DNA from: Mucilaginibacter kameinonensis
Lineage (GTDB): Bacteria > Bacteroidota > Bacteroidia > Sphingobacteriales > Sphingobacteriaceae
NCBI RefSeq assembly: GCF_003675385.1
Contig: NZ_RCWZ01000003.1
Coordinates: 496,001 to 560,000, forward strand
Length of the DNA stretch: 64,000 nt
Reading direction: 5' to 3'
Made by a program: the position numbers and the translations under genes
The notes under the pieces: generated by a model
What the model saw: the letters and a program-made list of their open reading frames with translations, nothing else
The model's database searches: none
Told to the model about the DNA's origin: nothing
Part shown: positions 51,881-60,210 of the stretch, piece after piece
Numbering within the stretch: position 1 is the stretch's first letter
Layout of the letters: the number at the start of each line of letters is the position of its first letter

Positions 51881-52355
51881 TGATGTAATGCGGTTTTGTT
51901 TTATAGTTATTAAGCTTAGTGGTATGGTTTTCCCTTGCTGCATCGATAGAGTGCGTACAGGTGATATCATCCTCCTCCTCGGCCAAATCGGCCAGTTCTA
52001 CATAAAACTTATGCAGCTGATCAAGCTCTTTCTCTGTAATATCCTCTATATCAACCATACGGTTGCTGGCACCCTGGTGTGATGCAAGCAACTCATTTAG
52101 CTTCAAATGTATAGCTTTTGAATCTTTGTTTTGCGATTTCTGGATCAAAAAAACCATCAGGAAGGTTACAATGGTAGTCCCGGTGTTGATAACCAGTTGC
52201 CAGGTATCTGAATAATGAAATAAAGGTCCGGTTATCCCCCAAACAATAATAACTCCAAATGCAATAATAAATGCTCCCGAGCTTCCGGTTGCTATAGTTG
52301 CCCAGTTGGCAAAGCGCTCAAATAAATTCTTTTTCTTTTTTTTGTTTGTAACCAT
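51831..52355 (-). CDS. low-affinity iron permease-family membrane protein
   Basis: 174 residues from ATG at 52355 (MVTNKKKKKNLFERF); upstream in-frame residues are not family-like. Two membrane helices (ATGSSGAFIIAFGVIIVWGIT and LVINTGTTIVTFLMVFLIQ) then the QNKDSKAIHLKLNELL region are characteristic of PF04120 proteins, annotated as low-affinity iron permeases in yeast Fet4-type contexts. A transport role is not proven in bacteria. The C-terminal ~50 residues (basic, NHTTKLNNY) are less conserved and overlap the GNAT gene start. Confidence 0.85.
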   Translation of the reverse strand: MVTNKKKKKNLFERFANWATIATGSSGAFIIAFGVIIVWGITGPLFHYSDTWQLVINTGTTIVTFLMVFLIQKSQNKDSKAIHLKLNELLASHQGASNRMVDIEDITEKELDQLHKFYVELADLAEEEDDITCTHSIDAARENHTTKLNNYKTKPHYINARKNHSKKSNGTSRT

Positions 52356-52404
52356 GGTAGCAGATTTTATTGTTTTTGGGGAATGCCTGCTGCCATTAAA
52401 CAAC

Positions 52405-52437
52405 AAAGCGCCTGTACAACAAATGTACAGGCGCTTT
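52405..52437 (-). terminator. terminator of fbaA
   Basis: Arms 52405-52418 and 52424-52437 pair perfectly over 14 bases around a 5-base loop. On the minus strand a T-rich stretch follows. Located 20 bases past the aldolase stop codon. Confidence 0.8.
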
Positions 52438-52456
52438 TGTTAGTTTTTGATGAATA

Positions 52457-53536
52457 TTATAATTTGCTGTATACGTCGATACAGTTAAGATCTTCGAAAG
52501 CAACAGAAAGCCTTTTAACAAAGTTTTCTTCGCCTTTGCGTAACCAAACGCGTGGATCGTAGTATTTTTTGTTTGGAGAATCCTCGCCATCAGGGCTACC
52601 GATCTGGCTTTGCAGGTATACTTCTTTTGATTTGTAGTAATCTTTAATACCTTCCCAGTAAGCCCATTGCATATCGGTATCAATGTTCATTTTGATAGCG
52701 CCGTATGAAATAGCTTCGCGGATTTCTTCCTGGCTTGAACCAGAACCACCGTGGAATACAAAGTTGATTGGTTTTTCGGCAGTTAAACCAAATTTTTGTT
52801 TAACATACTCTTGTGAGTTATGCAAAATAACCGGTTGTAACTTAACGTTACCTGGTTTGTAAACACCATGTACGTTACCAAAAGCAGCAGCCACGGTAAA
52901 ACGAGGGCTTACTTTTGAAAGGTGCTCATATGAATAAGAAACCTCTTCTGGCTGAGTATATAAACGTGAGCTGTCAACGTCAGAGTTGTCAACACCATCT
53001 TCTTCACCACCGGTAACACCTAATTCAATTTCAAGTGTCATACCCATTTTAGCCATACGCTCAAGGTATTTAGCCGAAATTTCGATGTTCTCTTCAATAG
53101 GCTCTTCCGAAAGGTCAAGCATGTGTGATGAGAATAAAGGTTTGCCTGTTTCTGCAAAAAATTTCTCGCCATGATCTAACAAGCCGTCAATCCAGGGTAA
53201 TAATTTTTTAGCAGCATGATCGGTATGCAGGATTACTGCTACACCATAATGCTCTGCTAAAAGGTGAACGTGCTTTGCAGCAGATACACCACCTAAAATA
53301 CAAGCCTGAAGTTTTGAATTATCCAATGATTTGCCGGCGTAAAACTGTGCACCGCCATTTGACAGCTGAATAATAACCGGGGAGTTAACAGCTTTAGCTG
53401 TTTCCATAACCGCATTGATAGTATTAGTACCAATAACGTTTACCGCCGGTAAAGCAAACTGATGCTTTTTTGCTGCTTCAAATAGTTCCTGCACCTGATC
53501 GCCGTGCAGAACACCTCTATAATTTTTTAAATCCAT
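52457..53536 (-). CDS. fbaA: class II fructose-bisphosphate aldolase
   Basis: 359 residues, full-length class IIA. Zinc-dependent cleavage of fructose-1,6-bisphosphate to DHAP and glyceraldehyde-3-phosphate in glycolysis and its reverse in gluconeogenesis. Zinc ligands and base region: VILHTDHAAKKLLPW, EIELGVTGGEEDGVDNS and the FHGGSGSS phosphate-binding segment, followed by NIDTDMQWAYW. Cytoplasmic dimer. Monocistronic with a clear terminator; the neighbouring genes are unrelated. Confidence 0.97.
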   Translation of the reverse strand: MDLKNYRGVLHGDQVQELFEAAKKHQFALPAVNVIGTNTINAVMETAKAVNSPVIIQLSNGGAQFYAGKSLDNSKLQACILGGVSAAKHVHLLAEHYGVAVILHTDHAAKKLLPWIDGLLDHGEKFFAETGKPLFSSHMLDLSEEPIEENIEISAKYLERMAKMGMTLEIELGVTGGEEDGVDNSDVDSSRLYTQPEEVSYSYEHLSKVSPRFTVAAAFGNVHGVYKPGNVKLQPVILHNSQEYVKQKFGLTAEKPINFVFHGGSGSSQEEIREAISYGAIKMNIDTDMQWAYWEGIKDYYKSKEVYLQSQIGSPDGEDSPNKKYYDPRVWLRKGEENFVKRLSVAFEDLNCIDVYSKL

Positions 53537-53805
53537 TAGCGTTTATTTGGGGCTCGAAGTTATAAAATTTATTGAAATGAGTTAAGTTTTGTTAAAAGTA
53601 TATTAAAACGATAGTAAAAATAGGCTTAATTTGAAAATATGATATAAATCATTAATAATCCAATCCTTTTATTACAAAAATAGCATTAAATAAGTATTTT
53701 AGATTCGAGCAAACAATTTGCTCCGGTATAACTTTTTATATACCGACACTACATGTTTAATATTTTTTGTTTCTTTGTACCCAATTGAAAGAGTTAGACA
53801 CAGAT

Positions 53806-54651
53806 ATGGCATGGTTTAAACGAGAGTTGAAAGGGATAATTACGACTACTGAGGAAAAGAAAGAAGCCCCCGATGGCATCTGGAATAAATGCCCTAATTG
53901 TAAGAAACCTTTACACTATTCAGAACAGGTAGAAAATCAATATGTGTGCCATTACTGTGGCTTCCACCTGCGCATAGGTTCAAAAGAATATTTTTCGGTA
54001 CTATTTGATAATAACGAGTTTACAGAACTTTTTCCTAACCTTACTTCAGGTGATCCGCTGCATTTTGAGGATACCAAAAAGTATACCGACAGGCTTAAAG
54101 AAACTCAAAAGAAAACAGGTTTAAACGACGCTATCAGGGCTGCTGCCGGCAAAATTGACGGCCAGGACATTGTTATAGCGTGTATGGACTTTAATTTCAT
54201 TGGTGGTTCAATGGGATCTGTTGTTGGTGAAAAAATAGCACGTTCTATCGATTATAGTATCGAGCATAAGGTTCCGTTCCTGATGATCTCAAAATCAGGT
54301 GGTGCCCGAATGATGGAAGCCGCGTTTTCATTAATGCAGATGGCTAAAACATCAGCAAAACTGGCTTTGCTTGCACAGGCAAAAATCCCTTACATATCTT
54401 TGCTTACCGACCCTACTACAGGTGGCGTAACAGCTTCATACGCTATGTTAGGCGATATTAACATTGCCGAACCAGGCGCGCTGATTGGTTTTGCCGGTCC
54501 GAGGGTAATCAAAGAAACAATCAAAAAAGATCTTCCTAAAGGTTTCCAGACTGCAGAGTTTGTTCAGGAGCACGGTTTCCTTGATTTCATTGTAGACAGA
54601 AGGGAAATGAAAGAGAAGTTAGCGTCATTTATCAAGATGATGGCTAATTAA
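53806..54651 (+). CDS. accD: acetyl-CoA carboxylase carboxyltransferase subunit beta
   Basis: 281 residues from ATG at 53806 (MAWFKRELKGIITT); the 13-residue upstream extension is not family-like. Zinc ribbon with CPNC and CHYC pairs (about 31-53), then the crotonase-like carboxyltransferase domain with GSMGSVVGEK, SGGARMMEAAFSLMQM and DPTTGGVTASYAMLGD. Works with AccA, AccB and AccC to make malonyl-CoA for fatty-acid synthesis; the partners are outside the window. Terminator 25 bases downstream. Confidence 0.97.
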   Translation: MAWFKRELKGIITTTEEKKEAPDGIWNKCPNCKKPLHYSEQVENQYVCHYCGFHLRIGSKEYFSVLFDNNEFTELFPNLTSGDPLHFEDTKKYTDRLKETQKKTGLNDAIRAAAGKIDGQDIVIACMDFNFIGGSMGSVVGEKIARSIDYSIEHKVPFLMISKSGGARMMEAAFSLMQMAKTSAKLALLAQAKIPYISLLTDPTTGGVTASYAMLGDINIAEPGALIGFAGPRVIKETIKKDLPKGFQTAEFVQEHGFLDFIVDRREMKEKLASFIKMMAN

Positions 54652-54676
54652 GAGATATGCATCTCCTTGATGCGGT

Positions 54677-54704
54677 AAGGGATAAACTTAAATGTTTATC
54701 CCTT
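54677..54704 (+). terminator. terminator of accD
   Basis: Arms AAGGGATAAAC (54677-54687) and GTTTATCCCTT (54694-54704) around a 6-base loop, followed by a T-run at 54706-54712. Confidence 0.88.
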
Positions 54705-54729
54705 ATTTTTTTGCACTTACTTCAATAAT

Positions 54730-54824
54730 CGTCATTGCGAGGTACGAAGCAATCGCAAACTGTGCAGTGGCTCTTGTACAGCCGCGCTGTAAAGTTGGGG
54801 ATTGCTTCGTACCTCGCAATGACG
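54730..54824. repeat. GTCATTGCGAGG inverted repeat, copy 3
   Basis: Arms 54730-54754 and 54800-54824 pair over 25 bases around a 45-base loop. Unlike the other copies it lies between co-directional genes (accD and htpG), just after a separate accD terminator. Confidence 0.85.
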
Positions 54825-54951
54825 TGGAGAGTTACGCTTCAAAAATCTGTTTGGCTGAGTCCCCTGCCATTTTGACAATACAATAACAATTGGAACACAC
54901 ATTGATGTGCAATAACGACAAACATTAAATCAATCCTATTAAAATATAGTT

Positions 54952-56835
54952 ATGCAAGAAAAAGGCAGCATTTCGATCCACACCGAGAACATTTTCCCGA
55001 TTATCAAAAAGTTCTTATATTCTGATAATGAGATATTTTTGCGCGAGCTGGTATCAAACGCGGTAGATGCTACCCAAAAAATTAAACGCCTGGCTTCATT
55101 AGGCCAGTACAACGGCGAACTTGGCAACCTTCGCGTTGAAGTTGCTTTTGATGCCGACAAAAAGACCATCACCATTAGCGATAATGGTATCGGTATGACC
55201 GCCGAAGAGATCAAAAAGTATATTAACCAGATCGCTTTTTCAGGTGCTACCGAATTCATGGAGAAATTCAAGGAAGCTAAAGATGCCAACGAGATCATCG
55301 GTCGCTTTGGTTTAGGTTTTTACTCGGCTTTCATGGTAGCTGATAAAGTAGAGATCCAAACCCTATCCTACCAGGAAGGTGCAGAGCCTGCTTTCTGGGT
55401 ATGCGATGGTAGTACCGAATTTGAAATTGGCGAAGGTATTTTAGAAGAGCGCGGTACCGAGATCACTTTGTTTATTAATGATGAATCGGCAGAGTTTTTA
55501 AGCCAGTACAAACTGCAGGAGATCCTTGATAAATATTGCAAGTTTTTACCTGTACCTATTAAATTCGGCACTAAAACTGAGTCTGTTGAAGACGGTGTTG
55601 ACGAAGAAGGCAAACCAAAATATACTTCAGTTGAAGTTGATAACATCATCAACACTACCAACCCTATCTGGACAAAAGCACCATCTGAATTAAAAGACGA
55701 AGACTATCTTGACTTTTATAAGCAGCTTTATCCATTTAGCGAAGATCCTTTATTCTGGATCCACCTTAATGTTGATTATCCTTTCAACCTTACCGGTGTG
55801 TTATATTTCCCTAAGCTGAAAAATGATTTCGAATTCCAGAAAAACAAGATCAAATTATTCAGCCGCCAGGTATTCATTACCGATGAGGTAAAAGACATTG
55901 TTCCTGAGTTTTTAATGCTACTACACGGTGTTATTGATTCACCGGACATTCCGCTTAACGTATCAAGAAGCTTTTTACAGGCTGATAGCAACGTTAAAAA
56001 GATCAACAGCTATATCACTAAAAAAGTAGCTGATAAATTGTCAGACTTGTTCAAAGCTGATCGTAAAGCTTACGAAGAAAAATGGACTGATATCGGCCTG
56101 TTTGTTAAATACGGCATGGTGAGTGAAGACAAGTTTTATGAAAAAGCCAAAGACTTTGTTTTAGTTACCAACACCGATAAACAAAACTTTACCCTGCCTG
56201 AGTACAAAGACAAAGTTGAAGCCAATCAAACCGACAAGGACGGTCAGCTGGTTTACATTTATACTAACGATCCGGCAAAACAGGATTCATTTATCCAATC
56301 GGCCAATAAAAAGGGCTATGATGTATTGGTGATGAACTCGCCTATCGACAACCACTTCATTAGCCAGTTAGAGCAGAAGTTAGAAAAAACATCGTTAAAA
56401 CGTGTTGATGCTGACGTAGCCGACAAGCTGATCAAAAAAGATGATGCGCTTGAAACCGTGCTTACCGAAGAGCAAAGTACCCAGGTGAAGAGTATTTTTG
56501 ATAAAGCTATTAACAGACCTGCTTACAATGTACAAATTGAAAGCCTTAACCCTGATGAGTTACCAGTTACCGTAACCATGGACGAGTTTATGCGCCGTAT
56601 GAAAGATATGGCTGCTATGGGCGGAGGCATGAGTTTCTACGGTAACATGCCTGATAACTACAAAGTTATTGTAAACGGCAATCACAAACTTGTAAGCCGC
56701 ATTTTACAGGAAGAAGACGAAGCCGTTCAAGCCCAGCTTTCAAAACAAGCATTTGACTTAGCGCTATTATCGCAAGGTTTATTGACCGGCGCCGATTTAA
56801 CTGAATTTGTTAAACGTAGCGTGAGTTTGATATAA
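54952..56835 (+). CDS. htpG: molecular chaperone HtpG (bacterial Hsp90)
   Basis: 627 residues. GHKL ATPase domain: FLRELVSNAVDATQK, TISDNGIGM, IGRFGLGFYSAFMVADKV; middle domain with LYFPKLKND; C-terminal dimerisation domain. An ATP-dependent chaperone that remodels stress-damaged clients; a cytoplasmic dimer. Length is normal for the family. The upstream gap contains the IR copy 3 and probably a heat-shock promoter that I cannot define. Confidence 0.96.
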   Translation: MQEKGSISIHTENIFPIIKKFLYSDNEIFLRELVSNAVDATQKIKRLASLGQYNGELGNLRVEVAFDADKKTITISDNGIGMTAEEIKKYINQIAFSGATEFMEKFKEAKDANEIIGRFGLGFYSAFMVADKVEIQTLSYQEGAEPAFWVCDGSTEFEIGEGILEERGTEITLFINDESAEFLSQYKLQEILDKYCKFLPVPIKFGTKTESVEDGVDEEGKPKYTSVEVDNIINTTNPIWTKAPSELKDEDYLDFYKQLYPFSEDPLFWIHLNVDYPFNLTGVLYFPKLKNDFEFQKNKIKLFSRQVFITDEVKDIVPEFLMLLHGVIDSPDIPLNVSRSFLQADSNVKKINSYITKKVADKLSDLFKADRKAYEEKWTDIGLFVKYGMVSEDKFYEKAKDFVLVTNTDKQNFTLPEYKDKVEANQTDKDGQLVYIYTNDPAKQDSFIQSANKKGYDVLVMNSPIDNHFISQLEQKLEKTSLKRVDADVADKLIKKDDALETVLTEEQSTQVKSIFDKAINRPAYNVQIESLNPDELPVTVTMDEFMRRMKDMAAMGGGMSFYGNMPDNYKVIVNGNHKLVSRILQEEDEAVQAQLSKQAFDLALLSQGLLTGADLTEFVKRSVSLI

Positions 56836-56844
56836 TTTTAAAAA

Positions 56845-56942
56845 TCCCCTCTTGAGAGGGGGCGCGGAAGACCGAGCGATAGCAGGGGTGTGTTTCGTCG
56901 GCTTAAAGAGCAACACACCCCTACACCCCTCTCAAGAGGGGA
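56845..56942. repeat. AATCCCCTCTTGAGAGGGG inverted repeat
   Basis: Two self-complementary CCCCTCTTGAGAGGGG-type stems (56846-56861 and 56926-56941), with GGGGTGTGTT (56885-56894) pairing AACACACCCC (56912-56921). A composite hairpin element after htpG; the short reading frame here (56852-57049) is a shadow of it. Confidence 0.75.
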
Positions 56943-56976
56943 ATCGCACAAGCCAACCCTTTTATATTTTTCTTTC

Positions 56977-57003
56977 AAAAGCCACCCAAGACGGGTGGCT
57001 TTT
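56977..57003 (+). terminator. terminator downstream of htpG
   Basis: Arms AAAAGCCACCC (56977-56987) and GGGTGGCTTTT (56993-57003) with a 5-base loop and T-run. Located about 140 bases after the htpG stop, beyond the repeat element. Confidence 0.85.
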
Positions 57004-57083
57004 TTGTTTAAAAGATTGTTTAAATTTGAGTGTACTTAAACCTAAATAACACTTTATCGTCTAACTACTTAAACATTTATATC

Positions 57084-57602
57084 ATGAAAATATTAAACAA
57101 AATAGCCCTTTTGGCTGCATTCATATTTATTGGGGTTAACGTAACCCAGGCTCAAACCAAGGCCGAGAAAAAAGCAGCCAAACAAGCTGAGATCAAAAAG
57201 ATGATAGAAGATCAAAATTTTGTATTCAAAGCAAATTATGCTTTGCCAATGCGGGGTGGAACCAGGCCGCTTACCTCTGATTACGATATCACGATAAGTA
57301 AAGATACCATTGTATCATTCTTGCCCTATTTTGGCAGGGCTTATGTAGCCCCACCTCCGGGAACAACAGATGGCGGTATTAAAGTAAACACTACAAAGTT
57401 TACATACTCGTCGACCCCAAAAGGTAAAGGCTGGAATATCACTATTAAACCCAAAGAAAAGAACATAGCCGACTGGCGCGATGTACAAACATTTAACCTG
57501 AGCATTTCGCAGGATGGCTATGGCTCATTACAAGTGATCAGCAGTAACCGCGACCCAATATCATTTAACGGTTACGTTGAAGCGAGGAGAAATAAATCTT
57601 AA
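57084..57602 (+). CDS. secreted DUF4251 family protein
   Basis: 172 residues from ATG at 57084; an upstream in-frame ATG at 57030 lacks a signal peptide in phase. Signal peptide (cleavage near VTQAQ), then a Lys/Ala-rich helix (KAEKKAAKQAEIKKMIEDQ) and a beta-rich domain with RPLTSDYDITISKDT, SFLPYFGRAY and KGWNITIKPK, as in DUF4251 proteins of Bacteroidota. Role unknown; probably periplasmic. Confidence 0.85.
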   Translation: MKILNKIALLAAFIFIGVNVTQAQTKAEKKAAKQAEIKKMIEDQNFVFKANYALPMRGGTRPLTSDYDITISKDTIVSFLPYFGRAYVAPPPGTTDGGIKVNTTKFTYSSTPKGKGWNITIKPKEKNIADWRDVQTFNLSISQDGYGSLQVISSNRDPISFNGYVEARRNKS

Positions 57603-57640
57603 GTACTAAGTTTATGAACAAATCGTCATTATAAATGAAA

Positions 57641-57738
57641 GCGTCATTGCGAGGCACGAAGCAATCCCTAACTATACAGAGCCGACTTGAAAAGTTCCTC
57701 TGCTTTTTTGGGGATTGCTTCGTGCCTCGCAATGACGC
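57641..57738. repeat. GTCATTGCGAGG inverted repeat, copy 4
   Basis: Arms 57641-57668 and 57711-57738 pair over 28 bases. Located between the convergent DUF4251 and eutC genes. Confidence 0.88.
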
Positions 57739-57771
57739 CTCTTTTCTACCCGTTGCTATTTCTTAGAGAAC

Positions 57772-58527
57772 TTAAGACTCTATCAATCCCGCATTATCTT
57801 TCAACTCCACCCCAGATAGCTTTCGTTTAAACGCTTCATTAATTAAATAGAAGATCTTTTTTGCGGCTTTTTTATAAGTCAATCCTTTATGTCGGATGTT
57901 GGAAACGCAGTTACGAGATTCGTCGGTTAAACCGGGTTTGGGATTGTAGGTAAGATATGCCCCAAGGCTATCGGCGGCACTCAGGCCGGGGCGTTCACCT
58001 ATCAATATCAACGAAAGTTTGGCGTTAAGACCGTAACCGATATCATCGCCAATAGCCACCCTACCCTGCTCAACCAGGCTAATAGGAGCAAGTTTTAACC
58101 CGTTTGCAAGCAATAGTGGAATCAGCGCGTCCAGCAAACCCACGGCGTTCTTTTTTACCGCTGTGGCCGAAAGTCCATCAACAACAATGATAGCCACGTC
58201 ACTTTCAACGTTGTAACCATTCAACTCATTTAATGAAACCTCATTAAGCCTGCGCCCAAGATCTGGCCGTTGCAGATATTGCCGCCGGTCGGTTACCTTA
58301 CTTTGCAGATGCAAAACAGGCAGCCCGAAATGTTTAAGGGTATCGGTTAGCTTACCTAAATCCAACTCAGAATATACGGCGTCCCGCGCATGGGCATGAG
58401 CCAGCTTAAACTCAAGCGATTGCTTTAATGGGATACTTGTTCCCACGCGGCCAATAGCAATCCTTGCCGAAGTAAACTCCTGCAAAGCTTTCAATGGCTC
58501 AATTTCCTGTGGGATGTTTCGTTTCAT
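57772..58527 (-). CDS. eutC: ethanolamine ammonia-lyase small subunit
   Basis: 251 residues. With EutB it converts ethanolamine to acetaldehyde and ammonia using adenosylcobalamin. Family landmarks: TSARIAIGRVGTS near the N-terminus, FKLAHAHARDAV, LHLQSKVTDRRQYLQRPDLGR, VVDGLSATAV and IGERPGLSAADSLGAYLTY. Normal length. Last of a leftward set permease-eutB-eutC; the 185-base gap after eutB contains a hairpin element, so eutC may still be part of one operon. Confidence 0.95.
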   Translation of the reverse strand: MKRNIPQEIEPLKALQEFTSARIAIGRVGTSIPLKQSLEFKLAHAHARDAVYSELDLGKLTDTLKHFGLPVLHLQSKVTDRRQYLQRPDLGRRLNEVSLNELNGYNVESDVAIIVVDGLSATAVKKNAVGLLDALIPLLLANGLKLAPISLVEQGRVAIGDDIGYGLNAKLSLILIGERPGLSAADSLGAYLTYNPKPGLTDESRNCVSNIRHKGLTYKKAAKKIFYLINEAFKRKLSGVELKDNAGLIES

Positions 58528-58549
58528 TTATGTTAATGTTCTTATCTCC

Positions 58550-58650
58550 TGTCATCATGCCGAACTTGTTTCGGCACCCCATATACCATGTCTACCGCTG
58601 CATGACGCTGACTTTTCTTGTGGGTTCCTGAAACAAGTTCAGGATGACAC
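58550..58650. repeat. inverted repeat around CCGAACTTGTTTCGG / CCTGAAACAAGTTCAGG
   Basis: TGTCATCATGCCGAACTTG (from 58550) pairs imperfectly with the right part (58624-58650, TCCTGAAACAAGTTCAGGAT). It lies between eutB and eutC. Similar CTGAACTTGTTTCAGGA hairpins are frequent between genes in related genomes. Confidence 0.65.
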
Positions 58651-58712
58651 CGTATTTTTTTAAGCCGGTTCGAAAAACCTTTTACCTTTCGCCTTTATCC
58701 TTTTACCTTTAA

Positions 58713-60080
58713 TCAAAATCCTCCCAACAAGCCATGCTCGCTCACAGGTAGCATATTCCCCCTGTCATCAATAATTCCCTGTTTTATCAACCATTGATCA
58801 AACTCGGGTGCAGGTTTCAGCCCCAGCACTTTGCGCAGGTATAAAGCATCATGAAATGAAGTGGACTGGTAATTAAGCATAATATCATCCGAACCAGGAA
58901 TACCCATAACAAAGTTGCAGCCCGCTACACCTAAAAGGGTAAGCAGGTTATCCATATCATCCTGATCGGCTTCGGCATGGTTGGTATAGCATACGTCGAC
59001 TCCCATGGGCAAACCTAAAAGCTTTCCGCAAAAATGATCTTCAAGTGCAGCACGGATAATCTGTTTGCCATCATATAAATACTCCGGACCAATAAAACCT
59101 ACCACCGTATTCACCAGTAAAGGTTTAAACTTACGGGCAACGGCATAAGCCCGCACTTCGCAAGTTTGCTGATCAACACCAAAATTGGCATTGGCAGATA
59201 AAGCGCTACCCTGCCCCGTTTCAAAATACATCACGTTGTTACCTACCGTGCCCCGTTTTAAAGATAATGTTGCCTGGTATGCCTCCTCAATCAAACTTAA
59301 ATTAACTCCAAAGCTGGCGTTAGCTTTTTCGGTACCAGCTATAGACTGAAAACAGAGATCAACCGGCGCACCTTCGTTAACCAGCTGCAATGTTGTGGTA
59401 ATATGGCTCAGCACACAGGTTTGTGTCGGAATCTCAAACCTGTGCCGTAACTCGTCCATTAATGAAAGCAGGCTACTTACAGCAGCCGGGCTATCTGTTG
59501 CCGGGTTAATGCCAATAACTGCATCACCGCTGCCAAATAACAAACCATCAATAATACTGGCTGCCACTCCCCGTGGATCATCCGTTGGGTGGTTGGGTTG
59601 TAAACGGGTACTGAAATGCCCTTTTAAGCCTATGGTATTACGGAAACGGGTAACTACCTGGCACTTATTGGCCATGGCAATCAGATCCTGGTTGCGCATC
59701 AGTTTGGATACTGCAGCCACCATCTCGGGTGTTAAGCCAGGAGCTATCGTTGTTAAAGTGGCACAATCCGTTTCATCACTTAATAACCAATCGCGTAGTT
59801 CGCCAACGGTTAAATGGCTGATATGACTAAAGGCCACTTCGTCATGTTCATCAATAATAAGCCGGGTAATTTCGTCATCCTCGTATGGGATCACTACCTC
59901 GTTTAAAAAGTTTTTGAGCGGTACATCTGCCAGGGTAATTTGAGCTGCCACCCGTTCTTCATACCCACCGGAGCAAAGCCCGGCCAACTCATCGCCCGAG
60001 CGATAAGGCGACGCTTTCCCCAACAATGCTTTAAGATCAGGGAACTTATAAACCCGGTGATGTATATTGTGGCGGTACAT
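58713..60080 (-). CDS. eutB: ethanolamine ammonia-lyase large subunit
   Basis: 455 residues, the TIM-barrel catalytic subunit. Landmarks: KALLGKASPYRSGDELAG at the N-terminus, RFRNTIGLKGHFSTRLQPNHP, DAVIGINPATDS, YFETGQGSALSANANFG and the C-terminal YTNHAEADQDDMDNLLTLLG with FVMGIPGSDDIMLNYQ. Deaminates ethanolamine with EutC. It follows the APC permease gene. A EutA-type reactivase and acetaldehyde dehydrogenase are absent from the window. Confidence 0.96.
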   Translation of the reverse strand: MYRHNIHHRVYKFPDLKALLGKASPYRSGDELAGLCSGGYEERVAAQITLADVPLKNFLNEVVIPYEDDEITRLIIDEHDEVAFSHISHLTVGELRDWLLSDETDCATLTTIAPGLTPEMVAAVSKLMRNQDLIAMANKCQVVTRFRNTIGLKGHFSTRLQPNHPTDDPRGVAASIIDGLLFGSGDAVIGINPATDSPAAVSSLLSLMDELRHRFEIPTQTCVLSHITTTLQLVNEGAPVDLCFQSIAGTEKANASFGVNLSLIEEAYQATLSLKRGTVGNNVMYFETGQGSALSANANFGVDQQTCEVRAYAVARKFKPLLVNTVVGFIGPEYLYDGKQIIRAALEDHFCGKLLGLPMGVDVCYTNHAEADQDDMDNLLTLLGVAGCNFVMGIPGSDDIMLNYQSTSFHDALYLRKVLGLKPAPEFDQWLIKQGIIDDRGNMLPVSEHGLLGGF

Positions 60081-60089
60081 TCTCTTGTA

Positions 60090-60210
60090 TCATTATGTCA
60101 TTTGGTCATTAAGTCATTTTATATAACGACTATTCACATTATATAATTAGTCGTCGGTCATTATTCACAAAGCGGATAAGCAAATGACCTAATGACTCAA
60201 TGATTAATGA
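60090..60210. repeat. degenerate TCATTAAGTCATT inverted repeat
   Basis: TCATTATGTCATTTGG-type runs at 60090-60120 and AAATGACCTAATGACTCAATG-type run at about 60182-60210 are near-complementary, with a second small palindrome between (ACGACT...AGTCGT, about 60127-60154). The right arm overlaps the permease stop codon. Confidence 0.55.

Noticed and set aside
56852..57049. 65-residue rightward frame after htpG
   Set aside because: It lies wholly within the AATCCCCTCTTGAGAGGGG repeat element and a terminator.
47997..57738. Possible CRISPR array, because of repeated palindromes
   Set aside because: The repeats are kilobases apart, each is itself a long hairpin, and there are no regular spacers or cas genes.
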